DNA of 64,000 bases, taken from assembly GCA_903843225.1 (NCBI GenBank), contig CAIMOX010000013.1, forward strand, positions 1-64,000, in the 5' to 3' direction. A model generated the notes under the pieces. It did no database searches. It was not told where the DNA came from and saw nothing but the letters and a program-made list of their open reading frames with translations. The position numbers and the translations under genes are program-made. Within the stretch, counting starts at the first letter, position 1; the number at the start of each line of letters is the position of its first letter. The DNA comes from an uncultured Actinomycetes bacterium. Lineage in GTDB: Bacteria; Actinomycetota; Actinomycetes; Nanopelagicales; Nanopelagicaceae. Below are positions 50,088 through 59,825 of this stretch, piece by piece.

Positions 50088-51314
50088 TTAACCAAGAGCT
50101 TGCTCAAGGTCTCTGATGAGATCGGTAGAGTGTTCTAGCCCCACAGATAACCGTGCAAGTGAGTCACTAATGCCCAAATCTTCACGAATTTCTGGTGCGA
50201 GACGGCGATGAGTTGTGGAGGCCGGGTGTGTGATGAGTGATTTGCTGTCGCCTAAATTATTCGAAATGTCTATTACTACGAGCTTATTCATCATCTTAAA
50301 GAGATCAGGTTGCCCACCTTTGAGCGTAAAGCTCAGGGTAGTTCCGCCCCCCTTCATCTGACGTGTGTTTATTTCATATCCAGAATGGGATTTAAGGCCG
50401 GGGTAATTTACCTTGGTTACCTTCGGATGGTTCGATAAAAATTCTGCAACTAACCCAGCAGTTGAGTTCATTCGTTCAACGCGCATCCCCATAGTTTCAA
50501 GGGATTTGAGCAGTACCCACGCATTGAAGGCGCTTAAATTCGGCCCTGTGTGACGAGCGAAAGGTTGGAAGTGATTATTAATGTAATCAGCACTTCCTAA
50601 GATCGCGCCACCAAGTACTCGACCTTGTCCATCGATATGTTTCGTGGCTGAGTACATGACCACGTCGGCGCCATGTTCGAGCGGCTTCTGCAAGATCGGC
50701 GATGCCATGACATTATCAACGATGACAGTTGCACCAACCCGGTGGGCGACTTCGCTTACCATCGCGATATCAACGATCTCGAGCATTGGGTTACTCGGAG
50801 TTTCAATAAAGACTGCCTTCGTCTTGCGACTTAGTGCCTTCTCCCAATCTGCTCTCTCGCTTCCTTTAACAAATTCAACAGTTACTCCCCACTTTGGAAG
50901 AATTTCCGAGAGGACTACATAGCAAGAACTGAACATCGATGCCGATGCGACTACGTGATCGCCTTGCGAAACAAGACAGGCGACTGATGCGAACATCGCG
51001 GACATACCCGATCCAGTCGCAGCGCAGAGCTCGGCACCTTCAAGAGCTGCGAGTCGCTTTTCAAACATGGCAACTGTTGGATTGTGGAATCGACTGTAAA
51101 GATAGTGATCGGTCTCATCGGCAAAAGATGCGACCGCTTCTTCGGCGCTGTTATAGGTAAAGCCAGATGAGAGGTAGAGCGCCTCACCTGTCTCGCCAAA
51201 GCCTGAACGGGCAAGACCTGCTCGGATGCTCGCTGTGTCAGGGTGAATCTGCCAATCTGGGTTTTTGCCGTGAGTATTGTCGCGATATCCCCAAGGGCGA
51301 TCCGGGTTGGTCAT
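50088..51314 (-). CDS. metZ: O-succinylhomoserine sulfhydrylase-type PLP enzyme
   Basis: 408 aa Cys/Met-metabolism PLP enzyme. YLYSRFHNPTVAMFEKRLAALEGAE, ATGSGMSAMFA, IETPSNPMLEIVD, the PLP lysine in MYSATKHIDGQGRVLGG and LARLSVGLEHSTDLIRDLEQAL are all present. The TKHIDGQGR variant fits MetZ, which makes homocysteine from O-succinyl- (or O-acetyl-) homoserine and sulfide, rather than MetB. Leaderless promoter TACACT (51321-51326), divergent from the ABC exporter. Confidence 0.9.
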   Translation of the reverse strand: MTNPDRPWGYRDNTHGKNPDWQIHPDTASIRAGLARSGFGETGEALYLSSGFTYNSAEEAVASFADETDHYLYSRFHNPTVAMFEKRLAALEGAELCAATGSGMSAMFASVACLVSQGDHVVASASMFSSCYVVLSEILPKWGVTVEFVKGSERADWEKALSRKTKAVFIETPSNPMLEIVDIAMVSEVAHRVGATVIVDNVMASPILQKPLEHGADVVMYSATKHIDGQGRVLGGAILGSADYINNHFQPFARHTGPNLSAFNAWVLLKSLETMGMRVERMNSTAGLVAEFLSNHPKVTKVNYPGLKSHSGYEINTRQMKGGGTTLSFTLKGGQPDLFKMMNKLVVIDISNNLGDSKSLITHPASTTHRRLAPEIREDLGISDSLARLSVGLEHSTDLIRDLEQALG

Positions 51315-51320
51315 GGTCTA

Positions 51321-51337
51321 AGTGTAAGCGTTACTCT
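51321..51337. promoter_or_regulatory. Divergent leaderless -10 boxes, metZ and ABC exporter
   Basis: Minus-strand TACACT (51321-51326) six bases before ATG 51314; plus-strand TACTCT (51332-51337) six bases before ATG 51344. The two boxes are five bases apart. Confidence 0.5.
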
Positions 51338-51343
51338 CAGTAC

Positions 51344-52261
51344 ATGAATCAAGGGCAGGATCTAGCAATCTCAGTAAGTGACCTTTCAAAGGTCTATGGA
51401 GAGCGCGCTGCGCTCTCGCACGCAACCTTTAGCGTTCCACTTGGGACTGTATGTGGCTTTGTTGGACCAAATGGTTCTGGCAAGACCACGACCATCCGAA
51501 TGTTGCTTGGACTCATTTCGCCAACTGATGGAACCGGGACAGTGCTTGGTCACGATATTTCGCAGCCTGAAAAGTACCTTCCTCAGGTTGGCGCAATGAT
51601 TGAAGGTCCAGCCTTCTACCCAGCGCTATCTGGTCGCGAGAATCTTCGCGTACTCGCATCCCTTGGTGGTTTTGATCAAGCAATCGTGGATCCATTGCTT
51701 GAACGCGTTGGGCTTGGCGATCGCGGTGGTTCGAAATTCAAAACATACTCACTTGGTATGAAGCAACGTTTAGGTATTGCTGCTGCTCTTCTACCAAATC
51801 CAAAATTACTTGTCCTAGATGAACCAACAAATGGCTTAGATCCAAACGGTATCCACGAAGTTCGTTCGCTGATAAAAGATCTTGCGGCAGATGGCACCAG
51901 CGTCTTCGTCTCATCACATTTACTCTCCGAGCTTCAGATGATCTGCGAACATCTGGTGATGTTGCGCGAAGGTAAAGTCATATTCAACGGAAAGACTGAT
52001 GATCTCTTATCTGCGCAGCAACCCGTGCTCATTGCCAAGCCAGAGTATGCAGTCGATCTGAATAAGTTAGTCGATATCGTAAAGAAGAGTGGGCACGCGG
52101 TAACCCTTGAAGATGGTGCAGCTCATATTTTGAGCCCAGCGGATTGGGCTGCCACGCTCAACCGTTTAGCCTTTGAAGCTGGAATCACACTCTCATCGCT
52201 TACATCAGTACTACCAACGTTAGAAAAGACCTTCTTTGAGATGACAGGAGCAGGCGAATGA
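51344..52261 (+). CDS. ABC-2 type exporter ATPase
   Basis: 305 aa. Walker A GPNGSGKTT, ABC signature YSLGMKQRLGIA, Walker B LLVLDEPTNGLDP and the H-loop SSHLLSEL, in the DrrA/CcmA-like exporter class; the last about 90 residues form the usual C-terminal extension. ATG 51344 is set by the -10 box six bases before it; the open frame extends back to 51167, into metZ. It pairs with the permease at 52258 and is not the sugar-importer ATPase, as it lacks the regulatory C-terminal OB domains of MsiK/UgpC. Confidence 0.92.
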   Translation: MNQGQDLAISVSDLSKVYGERAALSHATFSVPLGTVCGFVGPNGSGKTTTIRMLLGLISPTDGTGTVLGHDISQPEKYLPQVGAMIEGPAFYPALSGRENLRVLASLGGFDQAIVDPLLERVGLGDRGGSKFKTYSLGMKQRLGIAAALLPNPKLLVLDEPTNGLDPNGIHEVRSLIKDLAADGTSVFVSSHLLSELQMICEHLVMLREGKVIFNGKTDDLLSAQQPVLIAKPEYAVDLNKLVDIVKKSGHAVTLEDGAAHILSPADWAATLNRLAFEAGITLSSLTSVLPTLEKTFFEMTGAGE

Positions 52262-53049
52262 AGCATGTGATCTTTGCCGAGATGCGAAAACTTCGCCGGC
52301 CAACCCTCTTACTCTCAACGATGGCGATCGTCACGCTATTAACCACACTCTTCACCTTCATTACATTCTGGCGTGTAGGAAACCCTCGTGGCAATGGCCG
52401 TCGTGGTGAGGTAGTGACTGCCCAATTCCTGAGTACTCCTCATGGGCTCGTTTACGGCTTTAATCTGGTGGCATTCCTCTTAGGAATTGTTGCACTCTGC
52501 ATCTTCGCATCGCAGACGGCGCAGGAGTACACCTACGGCACTCTTCGTAATCTTCTTGTTCGCCAACCATCTCGAATGAAAATACTTGCTGGCAAGTACA
52601 TCTCTATGGTGCTCTTCGCCATCTTGATGGTTCTCTTCTCAATGACCTCGAGTATTGGTATGGCATTTGCACTTGCCGGGCATGCTCATGTAATTACAAC
52701 CTCTTGGACTACTAGCGCTGGCATCACTGCGCTCGCAACAGCGCTCGGCAATGTACTTTTGAGCGTTGCTTGTTTTGGAACCGTCGGAATGATTTTAGGG
52801 TTACTTTTTAGATCTCCGATCAGCGCAATCGCTACCGGAGTTATCTGGTTCTTAATTCTTGAAAATATCCTCGCTGGTCTGATCTCGAGCACTGCCAAGT
52901 GGCTTCCTGGTCAGAACATCGCCAATCTGACGACGGGTCAAAATTTCACATTCTCTTATCAGCACTCACTCATCTTGGATGCTATCTACATCATCGGGGC
53001 AGCGACCTTGGTTTCGATTCTCTTCAAGCGAAGAGATGTAGCTAACTAA
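52258..53049 (+). CDS. ABC-2 type exporter permease
   Basis: 263 aa, about six predicted membrane helices, with a large loop after the first helix. EYTYGTLRNLLVRQPSRMKILAGKYISM is the conserved cytoplasmic segment of this permease class. It overlaps the ATPase gene by four bases (ATGA). The exported substrate is unknown. Confidence 0.88.
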   Translation: MKHVIFAEMRKLRRPTLLLSTMAIVTLLTTLFTFITFWRVGNPRGNGRRGEVVTAQFLSTPHGLVYGFNLVAFLLGIVALCIFASQTAQEYTYGTLRNLLVRQPSRMKILAGKYISMVLFAILMVLFSMTSSIGMAFALAGHAHVITTSWTTSAGITALATALGNVLLSVACFGTVGMILGLLFRSPISAIATGVIWFLILENILAGLISSTAKWLPGQNIANLTTGQNFTFSYQHSLILDAIYIIGAATLVSILFKRRDVAN

Positions 53050-53134
53050 GATCACCTCTGAAGGTAGAGCTCGATATGCAGGGCTTTACCAGTGGAAGGA
53101 AGTAAAATTCGGAGGAACCCCTAGGAGTCCTCGA

Positions 53135-54358
53135 GTGAAAAATCGTTTTAGCGTCGCCGCAATTATTAGCGCGCTCATTTTTTCCGGGGTGCTATCAAGT
53201 ACAACCTTGAGTGATCTAGCTTTCGCAAAGACCCCAAAGCCAACGAAAGCTCAAATTGATGCTGCAAAGGCGGCAGAAGCCGCTAAGCAATCCGCAGCAA
53301 ACCAAGCTGCATCAAAGCTCAGCGCTGCCCAAGGAACTCTTCGCCAACTCAGTGCAGTAGCAGCAACCGCGCAAGCACAATATGTTAAAGCTCAATCGGA
53401 CTTAAAGGTGGCAACGAATCAAGCCGCCGCTGCTGCTGCTCATGCGGCGCTCACAGCAGCGGCTGTTGCGGAACAGAACCGACAGATCGGCCGCATGGCA
53501 CAAAATGCTTACATTATGGGTTCGGGATTTACGGATCTTGAGTCCGTGCTCCACTCAACTGGACCTCAAGATTTGATCGACCGACTTAACACCTTGAATC
53601 AATTAGGGGCGAGTAACTCAACAGCCTTGAAGAGATACCAAGCAGCGATGGTCGTCGCAAAGGCTGCACAAGCCGAGGCAGATCGCACCAAAGCAATACA
53701 AGTTGTTGCAACTGCGAAAGTTGCGGCAACGAAAAAAGCTGCTGATGATGCCAAGGCAATTCAACAGAAAGAAGTGAATCGACTACTCGCAATTGAAAAT
53801 CAATTAATGGCAGAGCTTGCCAAGGCTCGAACAATTCGATTGACTCTAGAGCAACAGTTGCAACTGGCTCAGCTTGAAGAAGCAAATGCGCAGATTGCGA
53901 CGACAACTAAGTATCAGGCAAAGATATGGCCAGATCGTGGCTTTAAAGGACGTTCTACAACTCGATCCACCGATGCAATCCGTGCCGCCGCTGTCGCCTT
54001 TGCAAAGGTTCAGGTTCTGGCTCGCAAGCCATATATCTGGGGAGCTCAAGGCCCGAGCGCCTTTGACTGTTCGGGATTGGTCTATGCGGCATATAAGTCA
54101 GCTGGGCTTGGTTATCCGAACTGGTCACGTCTGAACGCAGCGCTCTACTTTGTTGATACAAAGCGCGTTCCGCTCAATGCATTGATTCCAGGCGATCTGC
54201 TCTTCTATTCCTTTGATGGCAGCGTTCAAAATATTCATCACATCACGATCTATGCTGGAAACGGCATGATGTGGGAGGCAAATTCCAAGGGACGTGGACT
54301 TCTGTACTCCAATATCTACAGCATCCAAGGACTCATGCCATCTGGTGGACGGGTCTAA
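53135..54358 (+). CDS. Secreted NlpC/P60 peptidoglycan hydrolase with coiled-coil region
   Basis: 407 aa. Signal peptide (about 8-28), then a long Ala/Gln/Lys-rich coiled coil (about 40-250), a short linker, and a C-terminal NlpC/P60 domain from about 285: PYIWGAQGPSAFDCSGLVYAAY with the catalytic Cys, and IHHITIYAGNGMMWEA with the catalytic His. The layout is that of RipA/RipC- or PcsB-like cell-separation hydrolases held inactive by the coiled coil. GTG start has AGGAG seven bases upstream. The 85-base leader is too short for the c-di-AMP riboswitch common at such genes. Confidence 0.92.
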   Translation: MKNRFSVAAIISALIFSGVLSSTTLSDLAFAKTPKPTKAQIDAAKAAEAAKQSAANQAASKLSAAQGTLRQLSAVAATAQAQYVKAQSDLKVATNQAAAAAAHAALTAAAVAEQNRQIGRMAQNAYIMGSGFTDLESVLHSTGPQDLIDRLNTLNQLGASNSTALKRYQAAMVVAKAAQAEADRTKAIQVVATAKVAATKKAADDAKAIQQKEVNRLLAIENQLMAELAKARTIRLTLEQQLQLAQLEEANAQIATTTKYQAKIWPDRGFKGRSTTRSTDAIRAAAVAFAKVQVLARKPYIWGAQGPSAFDCSGLVYAAYKSAGLGYPNWSRLNAALYFVDTKRVPLNALIPGDLLFYSFDGSVQNIHHITIYAGNGMMWEANSKGRGLLYSNIYSIQGLMPSGGRV

Positions 54359-54378
54359 CCGATCTCGGCTTTTCTCTT

Positions 54379-54384
54379 TAAGAT
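54379..54384 (+). promoter_or_regulatory. -10 box of tilS, leaderless
   Basis: TAAGAT, six bases before the ATG at 54391. It would drive the tilS-hpt-ftsH-fol-pan-nad gene run. Confidence 0.5.
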
Positions 54385-54390
54385 AGCGCT

Positions 54391-55353
54391 ATGAAGGCGA
54401 CCCTTGTTCTGCGACAAGCAGTCCGCCCATGGCTTTCTGAGTTTGCCCCCGGTGAGAATATTCTGATCGCTGTCTCAGGCGGCGCTGATTCACTCGCACT
54501 CGCTGCAGCGCTTGCACTTGAATCGAGAGAGCTTTCACTCAACCTTATTCCCATCATTATCGACCATGGTCTACAGAGCGGATCTGATCAGGTTGCTTCA
54601 AATACGGCGAAAACTTTAACGAAACTCGGATTTAATCGGATTGATATTCGTAAAGTGGTAGTTGATATTACCGACGGCCTAGAAGCATCTGCTCGCCGTG
54701 CTCGTTACGCGGCATTTGATTTAGCGTTACAAGAATTTGGAGCGCAATCAATCCTTCTAGGTCACACACTCAACGATCAAGCCGAAACGGTACTTCTCGG
54801 ATTGGCCCGTGGATCAGGAACTCGATCATTAAGTGGAATGGCACCCACATCGAGTGATCGCAAATATCTACGTCCGCTCCTTGGTGTGACTCGCGAGATC
54901 ACCGTAGAAAGTTGCCGCGAACTCGAGATTGATTTTTGGTCTGATCCTCACAATGAGAACGAAGATTTCACGAGGGTGCGAGTGAGAAAAAATATCTTGC
55001 CACGCCTGGAGAGAGATCTAGGCCCTGGAGTTATCGAATCCTTGGGGCGCACTGCCAGGATCCTGCGCGAAGATGCCGATGCTCTTGATCACTTAGCAGC
55101 TGAGTACTGGGCAAGGGAGCTTGATCTCATCGTCGATCACCTGGCCGTCCTGCCCAAGGCGATCCGAGTCCGAATCCTTCGAAGCGCTATTTATGAGGCC
55201 GGAGCCCCATCGGGGTCGATCTCAGCGAGCCATATCGAGCCTGTTGAGGCCCTCATCACATCCTGGCGCGGCCAAGGCGAGGTTGCCTTACCGGGCGGTG
55301 TGAAGGTTTCACGAATTTCGGGCAGACTTTCTCTCTCATCCCCAACCCGTTAG
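54391..55353 (+). CDS. tilS: tRNA(Ile)-lysidine synthetase
   Basis: 320 aa N-type PP-loop enzyme that changes C34 of tRNA-Ile(CAU) to lysidine. The PP-loop SGGADSLALA is at 29-38; IDHGLQSGSD, GHTLNDQAETVLLGLARGSGTRSLSGM and DPHNENEDFTRVRVRKNILP are as in TilS. It has the short actinobacterial form with a reduced C-terminus. It opens the cluster tilS-hpt-ftsH. Confidence 0.93.
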   Translation: MKATLVLRQAVRPWLSEFAPGENILIAVSGGADSLALAAALALESRELSLNLIPIIIDHGLQSGSDQVASNTAKTLTKLGFNRIDIRKVVVDITDGLEASARRARYAAFDLALQEFGAQSILLGHTLNDQAETVLLGLARGSGTRSLSGMAPTSSDRKYLRPLLGVTREITVESCRELEIDFWSDPHNENEDFTRVRVRKNILPRLERDLGPGVIESLGRTARILREDADALDHLAAEYWARELDLIVDHLAVLPKAIRVRILRSAIYEAGAPSGSISASHIEPVEALITSWRGQGEVALPGGVKVSRISGRLSLSSPTR

Positions 55354-55390
55354 CCCGTACCCCATTATTTATCGCCTCTAAAGGAGCACA

Positions 55391-55942
55391 GTGGATCTCA
55401 CAACAGCTGGTACCGATGTTTCACGTGTGATTGTTACCGGTCAAGAGATCAGTGCACGTCTTCAAGAATTAGCACGACTTGTAGAGAAAGATTACGAAGG
55501 TAGAGATTTACTTATTATCGGAATTCTTAAAGGCGCAGTAATGACGATGGCTGACTTCTCCCGTGCCCTCAATCGCCATGTAGAGATGGATTGGATGGCG
55601 GTTTCAAGTTATGGCTCCGGAACAAAATCAAGTGGTGTTGTCCGGATTCTGAAAGATTTGGATAGCGATATCACCAATCGCCATGTACTTATTGTTGAAG
55701 ATATCGTCGACACTGGATTAACCCTCTCCTGGTTAAAAGCAAACCTTGAATCCCGAGGAGCTAAGAGCGTTGAGATTCTCACGATGCTTCGTAAGCCAGA
55801 GGCAGCGAAGGTTGACGTTGATGTGAAATATGTTGGCTTTGATATTCCAAAAGCATTTGTTGTTGGTTACGGCTTAGATTTCAATGAGAAGTACCGGAAC
55901 CTAGATTTCATTGGCGTGCTCGCTGAGCATGTCTACGCTTAA
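55391..55942 (+). CDS. hpt: Hypoxanthine phosphoribosyltransferase
   Basis: 183 aa purine-salvage enzyme, converting hypoxanthine (and guanine) with PRPP to IMP (GMP). IGILKGAVMTMADFSRAL, the PRPP loop VLIVEDIVDTGLTLSWL, and VGFDIPKAFVVGYGLDFNEKYRNLDFIGVL are diagnostic. GTG start 55391 has AAGGAG four bases upstream. Between tilS and ftsH as in most Gram-positive bacteria. Confidence 0.94.
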   Translation: MDLTTAGTDVSRVIVTGQEISARLQELARLVEKDYEGRDLLIIGILKGAVMTMADFSRALNRHVEMDWMAVSSYGSGTKSSGVVRILKDLDSDITNRHVLIVEDIVDTGLTLSWLKANLESRGAKSVEILTMLRKPEAAKVDVDVKYVGFDIPKAFVVGYGLDFNEKYRNLDFIGVLAEHVYA

Positions 55943-55966
55943 GAGAGATGCTGGAGATTATTAAAA

Positions 55967-58006
55967 GTGGCAGATAAGAAGATTAAGCTTCCCACGAATA
56001 AGACGACAAAAAAGAATATACGTCGTTGGATGCGTGCTCCGCTCTTCTGGATCATTATTGCAATTGTTGTCATCTCAATCTTTGGCCGAATCTCAAACTC
56101 TGGCGTTCAATTTACGAAGGCTGATACCTCAGTAGTTCTTGATGAGATTTCAAACAATAAAGTTGACTCTGCATTGTTGATCGATAAAGATCAAAAGATC
56201 CAGGTGATTCTTAAATCTGGTGTTTACTACAACGGGTCTCAGAAGCTTGAAGCTTCCTATGTAGCGAACGAAGAGCAGCTCATTGTGAGTCTTTTGACGA
56301 GTAATCCACCACCAAAGGCGTGGAATGTGAAAATTCCAACGACCTCGTTCTTACTCACGCTGCTCTACAGCTTTGGTCCATTCCTCATTATTGGTTTCTT
56401 GTTGCTGCTCTTCATGGGTAATGCGGGTGGCGGAAATCGCGTAATGCAATTTGGTCGCTCGAAGGCAAAACTGAACAACAATGAGGTTCCAGCAACGACC
56501 TTTGCCGATGTCGCCGGTGCAGATGAGGCGGTCGAAGAGCTCCGCGAGATAAAAGATTTCTTAGCTGATGCGAAGAAGTATCAAGATATCGGTGCAAAAA
56601 TTCCTAAGGGCGTCCTTCTTTACGGTCCTCCAGGAACTGGTAAGACCTTGCTCGCCCGAGCAGTCGCAGGAGAAGCGAAGGTTCCGTTCTATTCAATCTC
56701 TGGCTCTGATTTTGTCGAAATGTTTGTTGGTGTTGGTGCATCACGAGTACGTGACCTTTTTGCGCAAGCAAAAGCACACGCACCAGCGATTATCTTTATC
56801 GATGAAATTGATGCGGTGGGTCGTCAACGCGGTGCCGGGCTTGGTGGCGGAAACGACGAGCGCGAGCAGACCCTCAATCAATTACTTGTAGAAATGGATG
56901 GCTTTGAAGCTAACGGACAAGTTATCTTGATCGCGGCATCTAACCGCCCAGATGTTCTGGATCCAGCACTCCTTCGCCCAGGTCGTTTTGATCGACAGAT
57001 TCCTATCGATCGACCTGATCTAAAGGGTCGTACTGCGATTCTTGAAGTGCATGCAAAAGGAAAGCCGCTGGCAAAATCTGTTGATCTCTCTGACTTTGCA
57101 AAGCGCACCCCTGGATTTACTGGTGCCGATTTAGCGAATGTTTTAAATGAGGCAGCGCTTCTCACGGCTCGTCACAACGGTAAGGTCATTACAGTTGAAA
57201 ACCTTGATGAGGCGATCGATCGCGTGATGGCTGGGCCACAGCGCAAGACCCGCTTAATGACTGAGGAAGAGCGCCGAATTACTGCATATCACGAGGGTGG
57301 CCACGCACTTGTTGCCGCTGCGCTCCCGCACACAGATCCAGTTCATAAGATCACGATTATGCCTCGCGGCCGCGCTCTGGGTTACACCATGGTCCTTCCT
57401 GATGAAGATCGATATGCAACAACTCGTAACCAGATGTTGGATCAGTTGGCCTACTCACTCGGAGGACGTGCAGCGGAAGAGCTAATCTTCCATGATCCAA
57501 CTACTGGTGCATCAAACGATATTGAGAAGGCGACGGCGCTAGCTCGAGCGATGGTTACTCAATATGGAATGACAGAGCGTCTGGGTGCGATCAAACTTGG
57601 TACATCAGATAGCGAGCCTTTCCTTGGGCGTGACTACGGCAATCAACGCGATTACTCTGAATCGGTAGCGGGGGTCATCGATGAAGAAATTCGATTGCTC
57701 ATTGAGAATGCGCATCAAGAGGCATTTGATATTCTCGTCGCTAATCGCGAGATTCTGGATCAACTAGTAGTAGAACTGCTCGCACGCGAAACTCTTCTTA
57801 AGGATGACATCGCGAAGATTTTCAAGGATCTAAAGCTTGTAAAGGCTCGTGCTGCGTGGACAGGTTCAGCGACGCGTGTTCCCTCTGCGCAACCACCAGT
57901 TCCACTCTCACCTGCTAACTCTGAGAAGGTAGAACCAGTGAAGAAGGCTGCTGTGAAGAAGTCAGCAAAGCCTGCGCGCAAAAAGGCTGCCCCAGCCAGT
58001 GAGTGA
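55967..58006 (+). CDS. ftsH: ATP-dependent zinc metalloprotease FtsH
   Basis: 679 aa membrane AAA+ protease for quality control of membrane and soluble proteins. Two membrane helices (about 25-41 and 127-149) flank a small extracytoplasmic domain. AAA module: Walker A GPPGTGKT at 220-227, Walker [12 protein letters not shown] near RPGRFDRQ. Zinc site HEGGH at about 442-446. The C-terminal 25 residues are a Lys/Ala-rich tail. GTG start with GGAGA nearby. The stop overlaps folE by eight bases. Confidence 0.96.
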   Translation: MADKKIKLPTNKTTKKNIRRWMRAPLFWIIIAIVVISIFGRISNSGVQFTKADTSVVLDEISNNKVDSALLIDKDQKIQVILKSGVYYNGSQKLEASYVANEEQLIVSLLTSNPPPKAWNVKIPTTSFLLTLLYSFGPFLIIGFLLLLFMGNAGGGNRVMQFGRSKAKLNNNEVPATTFADVAGADEAVEELREIKDFLADAKKYQDIGAKIPKGVLLYGPPGTGKTLLARAVAGEAKVPFYSISGSDFVEMFVGVGASRVRDLFAQAKAHAPAIIFIDEIDAVGRQRGAGLGGGNDEREQTLNQLLVEMDGFEANGQVILIAASNRPDVLDPALLRPGRFDRQIPIDRPDLKGRTAILEVHAKGKPLAKSVDLSDFAKRTPGFTGADLANVLNEAALLTARHNGKVITVENLDEAIDRVMAGPQRKTRLMTEEERRITAYHEGGHALVAAALPHTDPVHKITIMPRGRALGYTMVLPDEDRYATTRNQMLDQLAYSLGGRAAEELIFHDPTTGASNDIEKATALARAMVTQYGMTERLGAIKLGTSDSEPFLGRDYGNQRDYSESVAGVIDEEIRLLIENAHQEAFDILVANREILDQLVVELLARETLLKDDIAKIFKDLKLVKARAAWTGSATRVPSAQPPVPLSPANSEKVEPVKKAAVKKSAKPARKKAAPASE

Positions 58007-58628
58007 TAATCCTGTAAGCCCGATTTCGATGGGGTCGCATGATGGCAATGCTTCAGAGCCATTTGATCAGGCGCGGGCTGAAAGGGCTGTCACCGAGTTA
58101 CTCCTCGCTTTGGGTGAAGACCCAACGCGTGAAGGGCTACGAGATACACCTAAACGTGTAGCAAAGGCGATGCACGAAAACTTTGCCGGTTTGTGGCAGA
58201 AGCCGGAAGATGTACTCACTACTACCTTTGATATTGGCCATTCTGAGTTAGTAATTGTTCGCGATATTGAACTCTTCTCGCATTGTGAACACCACTTAGC
58301 ACCGTTCCATGGCGTTGCCCATGTTGGTTATATCCCAGGACCCTCTGGCCGCATTACTGGACTCTCAAAGATCGCGCGCCTAGTCGATATGTATGCACGC
58401 CGTCCTCAGGTGCAAGAGCGTCTCACCACTCAAATTGCAGATGCGATGATGGAAGTACTCGAGCCCGCTGGCGTCATTGTGATTATTAATTGCGAACATT
58501 TCTGCATGTCGATGCGTGGCGTCAATAAATCTCAAGCTCGTACCGTCACGAGCGCAGTTCGTGGCCAACTCCGCAATTCAGCGACTCGCGCCGAAGCGAT
58601 GGCTCTTATTACTTCACATAACAAGTAA
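57999..58628 (+). CDS. folE: GTP cyclohydrolase I
   Basis: 209 aa, first enzyme of folate synthesis: GTP to dihydroneopterin triphosphate. [19 protein letters not shown], the zinc site in [21 protein letters not shown] (Cys and His) and [12 protein letters not shown] with the third Cys are diagnostic. It begins inside the end of ftsH (GTG 57999). First of four folate genes in a row. Confidence 0.95.
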   Translation: MSDNPVSPISMGSHDGNASEPFDQARAERAVTELLLALGEDPTREGLRDTPKRVAKAMHENFAGLWQKPEDVLTTTFDIGHSELVIVRDIELFSHCEHHLAPFHGVAHVGYIPGPSGRITGLSKIARLVDMYARRPQVQERLTTQIADAMMEVLEPAGVIVIINCEHFCMSMRGVNKSQARTVTSAVRGQLRNSATRAEAMALITSHNK

Positions 58629-58638
58629 GCGCTAGATC

Positions 58639-59475
58639 ATGATGAGCAACCAGAGCCCAATCGATGGTCGTCAAGATCATCAACGCACTCTGGTGATGGG
58701 TATTCTTAATGTCACTCCTGACTCTTTCGCCGATGGCGGCGAGCACTTCGACTTTGAAGATGCTGTTCGTCATGGTCATAAACTCTTTGACGAAGGTGCT
58801 GACATTATTGATGTGGGCGGCGAATCCACAAGACCTGGTGCTGAGCGCGTCAGCTTAGAAGATGAACTCCACCGAGTGATTCCGGTTATTACTGAGCTCC
58901 GAGAACTCGGTGCAATAGTGAGCGTTGACACAATGCGACCTGAAGTTGCGAAAGCTGCAATTAGCGCAGGGGCAACGATTGTTAACGATGTGAGCGGTGG
59001 TTTAGCAGATCCGTTAATGGCAAAGGTGATCGCTGGCGCACCTGATATTCAATATGTAGCGATGCATTGGCGGGGACACTCAAAGAATATGCAAAACCTC
59101 ACCTCTTACGATGAAGTAGTTCGGGATGTAAAGAACGAACTCGATGATCGAGTATCCGAGCTATTACAGGCGGGAGTAGCGCCAGAACAAATTATTTTGG
59201 ATCCAGGTATCGGTTTTGCCAAAGATTCAGAGCACAACTGGGCGCTATTACGTGGGCTAGAGCGGCTGCAATTATTGGGCTACCCACTACTCGTTGGTGT
59301 TTCACGTAAGAGATTTTTAGGTGAGTTAGTCGGAGCGGAAGTTCCGGCTGATCGAGATCACGCAACACTTGCAATCACCTCGGATCTGGCGCGGCGTGAA
59401 GTTTGGGGAGTTCGCACACATAGCGTGAAGCCTCATCGCGATGCGATTGAAGTGATCGAGGAGTTGTATTACTAA
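58639..59475 (+). CDS. folP: Dihydropteroate synthase
   Basis: 278 aa TIM-barrel enzyme joining dihydropterin pyrophosphate and p-aminobenzoate; target of sulfonamides. MGILNVTPDSFADGG, DIIDVGGESTRPGAE, VSVDTMRPEVA, INDVSGG-like VNDVSGGLADP, LDPGIGFAKDSEHN and VGVSRKRFLG are all present. Two adjacent ATGs are possible starts. The stop overlaps folB by one base (TAATG). Confidence 0.95.
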   Translation: MMSNQSPIDGRQDHQRTLVMGILNVTPDSFADGGEHFDFEDAVRHGHKLFDEGADIIDVGGESTRPGAERVSLEDELHRVIPVITELRELGAIVSVDTMRPEVAKAAISAGATIVNDVSGGLADPLMAKVIAGAPDIQYVAMHWRGHSKNMQNLTSYDEVVRDVKNELDDRVSELLQAGVAPEQIILDPGIGFAKDSEHNWALLRGLERLQLLGYPLLVGVSRKRFLGELVGAEVPADRDHATLAITSDLARREVWGVRTHSVKPHRDAIEVIEELYY

Positions 59476-59825
59476 TGGATCAGATTCGTATTAGCGGCAT
59501 CAATGGTTTTGGCTTTCATGGTGTCTACCCAGAAGAGCGCCGAGTAGGCCAACGCTTCATGGCAGATCTCATACTCTTCACCGATCTCTCGGCAGCAGCG
59601 CTCTCAGATGATGTGAACGACTCAACCGATTACTCGAAGGTTGTCCCTGATGTTAAAGAAATTCTTGAGGGCGATCCAGTAAATCTGATTGAATCACTCG
59701 CAGAACGGGTCTCGAGCCACGTCCTTTCAAAGTATCCGCTCGTCCAAATCATTGAAGTGACGATTTATAAACCAGAGGCCCCGGTAGAGGCTGCAGTCGC
59801 TGTCCATATCCGACGAGATCGATGA
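59475..59825 (+). CDS. folB: Dihydroneopterin aldolase
   Basis: 116 aa, converts dihydroneopterin to hydroxymethyl-dihydropterin and glycolaldehyde. GFHGVYPEERRVGQRFMADL near the N-terminus, the family's DSTDYSKV, LIESLAERV and VTIYKPEAPVEA are typical. Overlaps both neighbours (folP, folK). Confidence 0.94.
   Translation: MDQIRISGINGFGFHGVYPEERRVGQRFMADLILFTDLSAAALSDDVNDSTDYSKVVPDVKEILEGDPVNLIESLAERVSSHVLSKYPLVQIIEVTIYKPEAPVEAAVAVHIRRDR

Noticed and set aside
51167-51343. Longer N-terminus of the ABC exporter ATPase
   Set aside because: It would overlap metZ; the ATG at 51344 has a -10 box six bases before it and gives the usual ATPase N-terminus.
51344-52261. The ABC ATPase as the missing motor of the sugar importers
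   Set aside because: Its C-terminus lacks the OB-type regulatory domains of MalK/MsiK and it overlaps an ABC-2 permease, so it is an exporter ATPase.
53050-53134. c-di-AMP (ydaO/yuaA) riboswitch before the NlpC/P60 gene
   Set aside because: Such riboswitches are common at actinobacterial NlpC/P60 genes, but this gap is 85 bases, too short for the fold, and the conserved core was not seen.
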